From NCBI GenBank assembly GCA_001724025.1, contig MEDJ01000005.1:50694-114693 (forward strand): a stretch of DNA of 64,000 bases. The letters are read 5' to 3'. Origin of the DNA: Acidobacteria bacterium SCN 69-37. GTDB lineage: Bacteria > Acidobacteriota > Vicinamibacteria > Vicinamibacterales > SCN-69-37. The notes below the pieces were generated by a model. That model had not been told where the DNA came from and ran no database searches. It worked only from the letters and a program-made list of their open reading frames with translations. Within the stretch, counting starts at the first letter, position 1. Every line of letters starts with the position of its first letter. Below, piece by piece: positions 58,043 to 64,000 of the stretch. A program made the translations under genes and the position numbers.

Positions 58043-58078
58043 ATGAGTTCGCCTGCCCGCACCGGTGCGCGGCGTTGA
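58043..58078 (+). CDS. 11-codon upstream minicistron
   Basis: ATG at 58043 opens MSSPARTGARR and stops with TGA at 58076-58078, which overlaps the EamA ATG (TGATG). TAGAAT (58028-58033) and GCAGGAG precede it. Its position suggests a leader peptide whose translation delivers ribosomes to the EamA start. Its composition is Arg/Ala-rich with no regulatory codon run. It may equally be chance. Confidence 0.35.
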   Translation: MSSPARTGARR

Positions 58079-58986
58079 TGCCACGCACGACCGCTTCCCC
58101 TATTTCCCTTCCCCCGGCCACCGATCGGCGTTCGCGCCGCTCGGGGATTGCTCTGTACTGCGCGGCCCTCGTCTGCTTCGCGCTGCTCGACACGACAGCC
58201 AAATGGCTCGGGGCGCGCATCGACACGATTCAGATCGTCTGGGCGCGGTTCACCGGGCACTTCGTGCTGTCGTTCCTGTTCGTCAATCCCTGGACCGTGC
58301 CGGGACTGGTACACACGCGCCGGCTCCGCTGGCAGATCGGCCGATCGGCCCTGCTGCTGGGCACGACCGTCTTCAACTTCATCGCGCTGCGCTTCCTCCA
58401 ACTCGACCAGACGTCCGCCATCACGTTCACGGCTCCCTTCCTCGTGGCCGCGCTTTCCGGCCCGATGCTGGGCGAGTGGATCGACAGGCGCCGCTGGACG
58501 GCCATCGCCATCGGGTTCAGCGGGATCCTGCTCGTCACGCGGCCGGGTGCGGGCGGCATCCACCCCGCCGCGCTCTGCTCGGTCGCGGCCGCCTGCAGCT
58601 ACGCGCTGTACAGCATCGCCACGCGGAAGCTGGCCGCGCACGATCGCACGGACACGACGTCGTTCTATTCCCCGATCGTCGGCATGATCGCGACCTCGAT
58701 CCCCGTCGCGTGGTTCTGGACGACGCCGCCCGATCTCGCGACGACGGCGGGGCTGATGGTCGTGGGCGTGTTCGGCTGGATCGGACACTGGTTCCTGATT
58801 GCCGCGCATCGACACGCACCGGCCTCGGTCCTGGCGCCGTTCAGCTACTCGCAGATCGTCTGGATGATCATCACCGGCGCCCTGGTCTTCGGGGACCTGC
58901 CGAGCCGCTGGACGCTGGCCGGCGCGGCCGTCGTCGTCGCCTCGGGGCTCTACCTCCTGAGCCGCGAGCGCCAGTCCCACACCTAG
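58078..58986 (+). CDS. EamA/DMT-family transporter
   Basis: The 302-residue protein has ten membrane segments in two EamA halves: GIALYCAALVCFALLDTTAK, LLLGTTVFNFIALRFLQLDQ, TSAITFTAPFLVAALSG, AIGFSGILLVTRPG, then AALCSVAAACSYALYSIATR, GLMVVGVFGWIGHWFLIAAH, VLAPFSYSQIVWMIITGALV and AGAAVVVASGLYLL. DMT transporters export metabolites such as amino acids or nucleotide sugars; the substrate is not visible. The ATG lacks a Shine-Dalgarno site and overlaps the stop of an upstream minicistron. It lies 48 bp after the aminotransferase gene. Confidence 0.87.
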   Translation: MPRTTASPISLPPATDRRSRRSGIALYCAALVCFALLDTTAKWLGARIDTIQIVWARFTGHFVLSFLFVNPWTVPGLVHTRRLRWQIGRSALLLGTTVFNFIALRFLQLDQTSAITFTAPFLVAALSGPMLGEWIDRRRWTAIAIGFSGILLVTRPGAGGIHPAALCSVAAACSYALYSIATRKLAAHDRTDTTSFYSPIVGMIATSIPVAWFWTTPPDLATTAGLMVVGVFGWIGHWFLIAAHRHAPASVLAPFSYSQIVWMIITGALVFGDLPSRWTLAGAAVVVASGLYLLSRERQSHT

Positions 58987-59059
58987 ACGCTCCCCTTGCC
59001 GGAGAGTTTCCTATCGATGCGCGATCGGATTAGAGTCTCTGCAACCCACCGGAGGTGTC

Positions 59060-60001
59060 ATGCATCGCGTTCGGAGATCGCGCCGGCTCGCGCCGGCGCT
59101 CGGTACGCTGCTGCTCGTCCTCGTCGTCGGTCCGGCCGCGCAGGCACCTGATCCCGTGCGTCCGACAGCCCCGCCGCCGGACGCGCCGGCACCAGGTTCG
59201 CGATGTCTCGGCTGCGGCGTGGCCCCAGAACCGGTCGCGCCGGACGATGACGCGGGCTGGCGATCCATTTTCGATGGCAGGAGCCTGGATGGCTGGGATG
59301 GCAACCCGGCGGTCTGGCGTGTGGAGGACGGCGCCATCACCGCCGAGACCTGGCCCGATCGCCGGGTGGGCACCACGTTTCTCATCTGGCGCGGCGGCGA
59401 GCCGGCCGACTTCGAGCTGAAGCTCGACATCAAGGCCGACTACGACATCCACTCCGGCGTGTTCTATCGATCGACGGTCGGCCCGACGATCGCGCGCAGC
59501 GGAGGTCCCAGCCCCGCGCGCGGCGCAGGAAGCGCCCCGGGCCCCGGACGGACCGGTGCAACGCCTGCGCTGGGCCGGGCCACTCAGGCCCCGTTCGCGG
59601 TTCCTGCCGACGCGCGGTGGAACGTGCGCGGGTACGGGATCGACTGGGACTGGGATCCGGGCAACAACGGCAACGTGCAGGACGTCGGCACGGGCCGCGC
59701 CGAAGCGCAGATCGGCTGGCGCGGCTACATCGTGCGGACGACGGCCGGCGCGCGGCCGCGTGCGCTCGGCACGCTCGGCGATCGCGAGGCGCTGATGCAG
59801 GTGGTGCGGCTCGGCGAGTGGAACCAGCTGCACATCATCGCGCACGGACGCCAGCTCACCCACCTGGTGAACGGCCACGTCATGGCCATCCTGATCGACG
59901 ACGATCCGGCGGGACTGAAGACGAAGGGCGTCATCGCCCTGCAGATCGAACAGTTCGGGCAGGGACGGGTCAGCTTCAGGAACATCAGGCTGAAGGAGTG
60001 A
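59060..60001 (+). CDS. Secreted DUF1080 (3-keto-disaccharide hydrolase-type) protein
   Basis: This 313-residue product has a signal peptide (LGTLLLVLVVGPAAQA), a Pro-rich stretch with CLGC, then a DUF1080 concanavalin-like sandwich: WRSIFDGRSLDGWDGNPAVW, RVEDGAITAETWPDR, TTFLIWRGGEPADFELKLDI, HSGVFYRSTVGPT, GEWNQLHIIAHGRQLTHLVN and GVIALQIEQFGQGRVSFRNI with RLKE. Some DUF1080 proteins hydrolyse 3-keto-glycosides. A Gly/Pro/Arg/Ala insert occupies about residues 145-176 inside the fold. GGAGGTGTC precedes the ATG. It ends 1 nt before the FAD oxidoreductase gene, so they are co-transcribed. Confidence 0.8.
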   Translation: MHRVRRSRRLAPALGTLLLVLVVGPAAQAPDPVRPTAPPPDAPAPGSRCLGCGVAPEPVAPDDDAGWRSIFDGRSLDGWDGNPAVWRVEDGAITAETWPDRRVGTTFLIWRGGEPADFELKLDIKADYDIHSGVFYRSTVGPTIARSGGPSPARGAGSAPGPGRTGATPALGRATQAPFAVPADARWNVRGYGIDWDWDPGNNGNVQDVGTGRAEAQIGWRGYIVRTTAGARPRALGTLGDREALMQVVRLGEWNQLHIIAHGRQLTHLVNGHVMAILIDDDPAGLKTKGVIALQIEQFGQGRVSFRNIRLKE

Positions 60002-60002
60002 C

Positions 60003-61052
60003 GTGGACTACTCCGTTGTGATTGCCGGCGGCGGACCGGCAGGCGCGCTGGCCGCACGGAAATTGACGGCCGCCGGCGCGCGCGTGCTCGTCGTCGATCG
60101 CGCCAGGCCCGGGCGCATCGAGGCCGCCGAGATCCTCTCGCCCGAAGGCCAGGCGATCCTCGACGACGAGAAGATCTGGCCCCGCATCCCGCTGGATTTC
60201 ACCTGGCCGTGTACCGCCGTCGCCGCGGCGTGGGACAGGCCCGAACCCGACTGGACACGCTTCGATCCGTGCGCCTGGCACGTCGATCGCATCCGCTTCG
60301 ACGCCTGGATGCTCGTCCAACTGCGGAGTGCCGGCGTTGACGTCGTCTGCGGCACGGCGATGGACGCGCACCGGATCCACGACGGCTGGCGGATCGCGAT
60401 CGTGGCCGACACCGTCACGCGCACGGTCTCGGCGTCGTGCCTGATCCTGGCCACGGGCCGGACGTCGCGCACGATCCGTCTCGCCCGTCGCGATCCGATC
60501 GACACGCTCTGCCTCGTGGCCGGCACGACGTCGCCGGATCCGGTCGATCCCGACGCGCTCATCGTGGAAGCCGCGCCTGACGGCTGGTGGTACTCCGCGC
60601 CGCTCGTCAGCGGCCGGCTGTTCGCCGGCTGGATGACGGACTTCTCGCTCGTGCCGGACGGCGACTACGCACGCGCCGCGGCGGCCTCGCTGCCCGGGGC
60701 GCCGCTGCACACGCGCCGGCTCGGCGCGCCACAGCTGTCCACGATCATCGGATCGGCCTCGTGGCGGATGACGCCGGCCGCTGGTGACGGCTGGGTGGCG
60801 ATTGGTGATGCCGCGCTCGCGCGCGATCCGATTGGTGGCGACGGCCTGACGGCCGCGCTGCGATCGGCGCGTCACGGCGCGGACGTCGTGACGCGCGCGC
60901 TCGATGGCGATCGCACGGCGTGGGCCGATGCCGCCGCCCACACCGACGCGATCGCCGAACGCTACGTGCACCAGCGCCTGGCCCTCTATCGCCGCGCGCG
61001 CACCCGCTGGCCCACATCGACGTTCTGGCAGCGATTCGGGGCGAGCGCCTGA
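60003..61052 (+). CDS. FAD-dependent oxidoreductase (halogenase/geranylgeranyl-reductase type)
   Basis: Starting at GTG 60003 behind AAGGAG, the 349-residue protein has an N-terminal FAD motif (VVIAGGGPAGALAARKLTAA, ARVLVVDR), a middle with FDAWMLVQLRSAGVDVVCGT, the ATG-type segment ASCLILATGRTSR, and the second FAD motif GDGWVAIGDAALARDPIGGDGL. This is the flavin-dependent hydroxylase/tryptophan-halogenase-like group. The WxWxIP motif of halogenases is absent, so a reductase or oxidase is more likely. It is coupled to the DUF1080 gene, and could oxidise the same sugar or an unrelated compound; I cannot decide. Confidence 0.75.
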   Translation: MDYSVVIAGGGPAGALAARKLTAAGARVLVVDRARPGRIEAAEILSPEGQAILDDEKIWPRIPLDFTWPCTAVAAAWDRPEPDWTRFDPCAWHVDRIRFDAWMLVQLRSAGVDVVCGTAMDAHRIHDGWRIAIVADTVTRTVSASCLILATGRTSRTIRLARRDPIDTLCLVAGTTSPDPVDPDALIVEAAPDGWWYSAPLVSGRLFAGWMTDFSLVPDGDYARAAAASLPGAPLHTRRLGAPQLSTIIGSASWRMTPAAGDGWVAIGDAALARDPIGGDGLTAALRSARHGADVVTRALDGDRTAWADAAAHTDAIAERYVHQRLALYRRARTRWPTSTFWQRFGASA

Positions 61053-61142
61053 CGCCGGGGGCACGCCGCGGCACGCCCCGACTGACGTCCTGCACAGTGG
61101 CGTAGACCATCAGCATCAGGACCATCGCCCAGCCAACGAGCG

Positions 61143-61322
61143 TCAACGGCACTTCGATCCTGGCGGCAGGCCGATAGACCATCTCGAGCACACAGAGGAG
61201 GATGCGCCCGCCGTCGAGTGCAGGTTCGCGAGCACCACGGCGACCGGAATCCGCGTACCACGGATGCACGCCTTGCCGTGGACGACCGCCGGGTTGACGG
61301 AAATGTAGTCGTGCCAAACCAT
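61143..61322 (-). pseudogene. Decayed DUF433 antitoxin-like gene
   Basis: The ATG ending at 61322 has GGAGGT upstream and opens MVWHDYISVNPAVVHGKACI then RGTRIPVAVVLANL, the conserved first half of DUF433 (VapB-like antitoxin) proteins. After that the frame becomes STAGASSSVCSRWSIGLPPG with no family resemblance, and the usual second half (an EEIL...YP...DI region) is missing. A frameshift near 61220 is likely. No toxin gene is next to it. The gene was probably functional once. Confidence 0.6.
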
Positions 61323-61631
61323 TGGCACCTCCGGTCACAGGATATCCGGATGTTCGGCGGCCTGTCTGACGCGACGCTGTACCTGCTGCCACTTGTTCGG
61401 CCTGAACGATGCCCGATCGAGACAAGGAACCGGTCGCCTCCGCGAGTGTCCGTCCTGAGCCAGGCCGTCGAGACGTGTGGGGAGAGTCGAAGTCGTCGAA
61501 CACAGCCGTGCTGGGCGCAAGATGGCCGCGAACGCCGGAGAGGCCAGGCATCGTGATGCCTGTCACACTTCCGCTCCTGCCGGACTTGAACCAGATACAC
61601 GGACGTCGTGTCCGGAAACCGGGAGTGACGC
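61323..61631. other. Non-coding remnant region
   Basis: I see no intact gene in this stretch. Several short frames on the minus strand lack family features and probably represent decayed sequence next to the DUF433 remnant. A GGTTCAAGTCC sequence near 61585 on the minus strand resembles a tRNA T-loop but lacks the rest of a tRNA. GGGAG precedes the next gene at 61632. Confidence 0.5.
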
Positions 61632-62498
61632 ATGACCATAGGCGAGATGATCAGACAAGGGTTCCACTACGCCCGCACGTGCCGGTCGTTGTGGCTGTTC
61701 GGGTTCTTCGTCGGCATCGCGAGCGGTGGCTCCGGCGGCGGGTCGGGCAGGGGCGCAGGGTCTGGCGGCGGCGCTGGGGCGGCCGGCTTTCCGTTCGCGG
61801 TGTCCAGCACTGACTTTCTGCCGGTCCTTTTGGTCATCATCGGCGTGGTCGTCATCCTCGGCGTCGTGGTGATGCTCATGCACTTTGTCAGCGAAGGTGC
61901 GCTGATCGAGGGCATCGTCAAGGCCCGCGAGGGCGGACGGATGACGACGGGCGACGGATTCAGGGCGGGATGGACGCACTGGGGTGTGCTCCTGCGCATC
62001 GCGCTGATCTACTTCGCCATGGTCGCCGGCAGTCTGCTGCTGCTCGCGGCGCCGGTCGTGCTCGCCATCCGGGCCTCGGGCGGTATCGGCGCCACGGCCG
62101 TGGCACTTGGCATTCCGGCGATCATCGTCGCGGTGCCGTGGCTCATCACGCTGTATCTGGTGCAGGCATTCGCCGCGCGCATCGCCGTGATCGAGAACCG
62201 TCGCGCGATCGACGCGATCCGTAAGGCGCGCCTGTTCCTGCACGGCCGGCTGATGCACGGGCTCAAGCTCATCGTGGCCACGTTCGTCGGCACGGTCGCG
62301 ATCGGACTGCTCGCCGCCGCCGTCATGCTCCCCGTCGTCCTGCTGCTCGTGGCGCTTGTCCCTGTGCTGAACGTGGGCCCAGTTATCGCCATCGGCTGTA
62401 TGGTCGTATTTCCGGTGATCTACGTGTTGGTGGCCATGCTCGGGACGTTCCGCTCGTCGGTCTGGACCATCGGGTACGTCACCGAGGTAACGACGTGA
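61632..62498 (+). CDS. Multi-pass membrane protein, ECF sigma operon
   Basis: The 288-residue product has about six membrane helices (LWLFGFFVGIAS, FLPVLLVIIGVVVILGVVVM, LLRIALIYFAMVAGSLLLL, IVAVPWLITLYLVQAFAARI, LIVATFVGTVAIGLLAAAVM, VIAIGCMVVFPVIYVLVAML) and a Gly/Ser/Arg/Ala loop at about 32-52. It resembles DUF975/glycerophosphodiester-phosphodiesterase-type membrane domains, but the family is not certain. Its stop overlaps the sigma factor GTG by 4 nt, so it is coupled to it and may be a sensor or a target. Confidence 0.65.
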   Translation: MTIGEMIRQGFHYARTCRSLWLFGFFVGIASGGSGGGSGRGAGSGGGAGAAGFPFAVSSTDFLPVLLVIIGVVVILGVVVMLMHFVSEGALIEGIVKAREGGRMTTGDGFRAGWTHWGVLLRIALIYFAMVAGSLLLLAAPVVLAIRASGGIGATAVALGIPAIIVAVPWLITLYLVQAFAARIAVIENRRAIDAIRKARLFLHGRLMHGLKLIVATFVGTVAIGLLAAAVMLPVVLLLVALVPVLNVGPVIAIGCMVVFPVIYVLVAMLGTFRSSVWTIGYVTEVTT

Positions 62499-63151
62499 TT
62501 CCGACGGCCACGCTGCGGCTTCCGGCGGCGTGGCCGCTCGGGATGCTCTTCGCCGCACTGAGCTCGCGTCTCGGCGGTGACGCGGAACGGCTGCCTGAAG
62601 ACGACATTCTGCGACTCGTGGAACAGGCGCGCGCCGGTGATACCGGCGCGCGTCGCCGGCTGTACACGCAGCACGTCGATCTCGTCTACCGAACAGTCCG
62701 CGGCATGCTGCGATCGGACGCGGACGCCGAAGACGTCACGCAGGACGCACTGCTGACCGCGCTGACGTCGCTCGATAGATATCGGCCGCGTGCCGACGCG
62801 CGGTTCGCCACCTGGGTGACGACCATCGCCCTCAACACGGCGCGCCGCCGTTTTCGACGCCGGCGCCCAGAGATCACGGCTACAGGCGAACTGCCCGAGA
62901 GCGCCGGTGACGCGGCCGATCCGGCAGACGATTTCGACCGCGCACGGCAGCGGCGCGTCCTGCTCGCGGCGCTGGCCGAGTTACCCGAGCGCGATCGGAC
63001 GATCGTGAGCCTGCGGTACGGCGCCGATCTCAACGCCAGCGAGATCGGCGCCATCGTCGGGATCGAGGCCGCGGCCGTGCGCAAGATTCTCGAACGGTCC
63101 CGCGTGCGGCTCGGGGCACGCCTGGGCACACGCTCTGGAGGTCAACCATGA
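62495..63151 (+). CDS. ECF sigma-70 factor
   Basis: The GTG at 62495 overlaps the membrane protein stop. The 218-residue protein has region 2 at about 45-115 (ARRRLYTQHVDLVYRTVRGM, LRSDADAEDVTQDALLTALT, RFATWVTTIALNTARRRFRR) and region 4 at about 145-200 (LLAALAELPERDRTIVSLRY, DLNASEIGAIVGIEAAAVRK). The N-terminus has about 40 extra residues that include a hydrophobic patch (PLGMLFAALSS). The small membrane protein gene that overlaps its end could be the anti-sigma. The target promoters are unknown. Confidence 0.88.
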   Translation: MIPTATLRLPAAWPLGMLFAALSSRLGGDAERLPEDDILRLVEQARAGDTGARRRLYTQHVDLVYRTVRGMLRSDADAEDVTQDALLTALTSLDRYRPRADARFATWVTTIALNTARRRFRRRRPEITATGELPESAGDAADPADDFDRARQRRVLLAALAELPERDRTIVSLRYGADLNASEIGAIVGIEAAAVRKILERSRVRLGARLGTRSGGQP

Positions 63152-63396
63152 CAGACGACGAACTCCTCGACTCGTGGACGAGTCTCGATCCGACAAACGG
63201 CCAGCGTCGTCGCGTGGACGCACGCGTGTCCGCATGGCTCGACGCGCACGACACGTCGATCGCTGCCGAATGGCTCGAGCTCGTCAGAGTGTCGCCATTC
63301 GGCTCGCTCACGCTCGCCACTGTCGGCGCGACGGCCATCGTGACGGTGACGCCGCTCGCCTGGTTCGCCGGCATGCTGGTGGGCGCAGTGCCGTGA
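63148..63396 (+). CDS. Small single-helix membrane protein, putative anti-sigma
   Basis: GGAGGT and an ATGA overlap link this gene to the sigma factor. The 82-residue product has a polar N-terminus (MTDDELLDSWTSLDPTNGQR) and one or two C-terminal hydrophobic helices (LTLATVGATAIVTVTPLAWF). It does not match a zinc-type anti-sigma (no HxxxCxxC). Size, topology and position fit a minimal anti-sigma or signal protein; this is inferred from context only. Confidence 0.55.
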   Translation: MTDDELLDSWTSLDPTNGQRRRVDARVSAWLDAHDTSIAAEWLELVRVSPFGSLTLATVGATAIVTVTPLAWFAGMLVGAVP

Positions 63397-63465
63397 CCCT
63401 CATGGTGCTCGGGATTTCTGGAACGACGCCCTCGCCGAGGATGCGGCAACCCTGTCCGTGTCCAA

Positions 63466-63495
63466 AGAGTCCGTTAGAGTCCGTTAATGTCCTGT
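63466..63495 (+). repeat. Three 10-bp tandem direct repeats
   Basis: AGAGTCCGTT at 63466-63475, the same at 63476-63485, and AATGTCCTGT at 63486-63495 sit about 50 bp upstream of the RHS gene -35. A one-turn period suits a cooperative DNA-binding protein. Confidence 0.55.
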
Positions 63496-63510
63496 CAATT
63501 TTCTGCCATG

Positions 63511-63572
63511 TGTAAGTTTTCTGTAAGTGTGGGCTGAAACTACTTGACATCGACATAGTTCGGTCGCATGCT
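63511..63572 (+). promoter_or_regulatory. Promoter of the RHS gene with PhoB/OmpR-like direct repeats
   Basis: TGTAAGT occurs at 63511-63517 and 63522-63528 (7-bp repeats, 4-bp gap), the geometry of a PhoB/OmpR-type box. A consensus TTGACA (63544-63549) is followed by a 17-nt spacer and CATGCT (63567-63572). Transcription would begin near 63579, 58 nt before the ATG. Confidence 0.6.
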
Positions 63573-63636
63573 ACGCGCACGGGTTAGATGAATCATCCCT
63601 GACGTCGCCCGTGGACGGTCAGGCGCGGAGAAACCG

Positions 63637-64000
63637 ATGCGGCTCCGAACAGTCGTGGTGTGTCTGTTGGCAATGGCGCTCGTGCCCGGTCTGGCGCGGG
63701 CGCAGGATCCGGTCTACGACGCGAGCGGGGCGCAGTACGGCCGCGGCTTTTTCGCGCCCCTTCCCTTCGAGCATATCGACGTTGTCACGGGTAATGTCTT
63801 TCTCTCGTTCACCGATCTGTCGCTCCCCGGCAATGGCGGACTCGGGGTGAGCGTGGTGCGGACGTACAACAGTCGCGAGGGCCGCTGGCGGATCGGGCTC
63901 GGCGGCGTGCCGCTGCGCGTGATCTTCAACGGTGGCCTGGATGACGTCGACTTCCTCACCGCGGACGGCGCCACGCATCACGCCGCGGGCGTCGGCGCGA
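63637..64000 (+). CDS. RHS/YD-repeat wall-associated protein, N-terminal part
   Basis: The first 121 codons are present and the gene continues past the right edge. A signal peptide (VVVCLLAMALVPGLARAQ) is followed by YGRGFFAPLPFEHIDVVTGN, VFLSFTDLSLPGNGGLGVSV, VRTYNSREGRWRIG and FLTADGATHHAAGVGA. This is the usual start of long secreted RHS-repeat proteins in Acidobacteriota, ahead of the YD repeats and a variable C-terminal toxin or effector tip. The tip and any immunity gene are outside the window. GGAG lies before the ATG. Confidence 0.8.
   Translation, partial: MRLRTVVVCLLAMALVPGLARAQDPVYDASGAQYGRGFFAPLPFEHIDVVTGNVFLSFTDLSLPGNGGLGVSVVRTYNSREGRWRIGLGGVPLRVIFNGGLDDVDFLTADGATHHAAGVGA

Noticed and set aside
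61575..61600. tRNA on the minus strand (GGTTCAAGTCC T-loop)
   Set aside because: The T-stem pairs at only four positions, and no acceptor stem or anticodon arm can be drawn around it.

Overview
The window is very GC-rich, densely coded DNA on both strands with no rRNA, tRNA, CRISPR array, prophage or insertion sequence that I can see. The gene families point to an environmental Acidobacteriota, probably the Vicinamibacteria: CarboxypepD_reg/TonB receptors, 'PVC-type membrane-bound dehydrogenase' proteins with HEAT and cytochrome c domains, ThuA and DUF1080 proteins, bactofilin, MacB-like permeases with several adaptors, and an RHS wall protein. This placement is inferred from gene content only. 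Many genes have a TANNNT -10 hexamer 6-8 nt before the start codon and so look leaderless; others have ordinary Shine-Dalgarno sites.

1-16.4 kb: a partial bactofilin and a GH31 glycosidase share a tiny palindromic divergent promoter. A secreted PQQ-type sugar dehydrogenase follows. A VOC-family gene and an ECF41-type sigma factor are separated by 82 bp holding two opposed ECF41-like promoters. A putative metal (copper?) set follows: CxxC-plug TonB receptor, TlpA-like thioredoxin and azurin-type cupredoxin with HEAT-like repeats. Then come secreted sugar-oxidation proteins: SGNH plus membrane-bound dehydrogenase, ThuA, and a dehydrogenase with HEAT, cytochrome c and F5/8C domains. Dispersed palindromic hairpins lie between these genes.

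16.4-36.9 kb: a five-gene efflux operon (three HlyD-family adaptors, a MacB-like permease and TolC, no ATPase), a SurA-like chaperone lipoprotein, an A/B-barrel protein, two conserved secreted proteins of unknown role, FtsH with an upstream lipoprotein, an internally deleted SDR gene coupled to an ankyrin protein, an HxlR regulator and methyltransferase, and an NO-response cluster (NsrR and truncated haemoglobin, divergent from DUF488 and a redoxin-like protein, with an NsrR-like operator over the start codons). A carboxylesterase closes the region.

36.9-49.7 kb: a 152-bp tandem repeat array, crcB with a fluoride riboswitch and a competing hairpin, a DsbA/FrnE-like oxidoreductase, a PrmA-like methyltransferase, and an exported methionine-repair operon msrB-dipZ-msrA whose DipZ carries a methionine-rich 12-residue tandem repeat. 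Then a secreted TIM-barrel protein, a second VOC protein, an Oar-like receptor, a small membrane protein, and a LysR regulator divergent from an outer-membrane protein.

49.7-64 kb: a translationally coupled glycan operon (tandem-GT4 fusion, Wzm, Wzt, deacetylase-like, GNAT), a NeuD/PglD-like acetyltransferase opposite a DegT aminotransferase, an EamA transporter behind an 11-codon minicistron, a DUF1080 protein, an FAD oxidoreductase, a decayed DUF433 gene, a membrane protein/ECF sigma/small membrane protein operon, and the start of an RHS protein behind a repeat-rich promoter.
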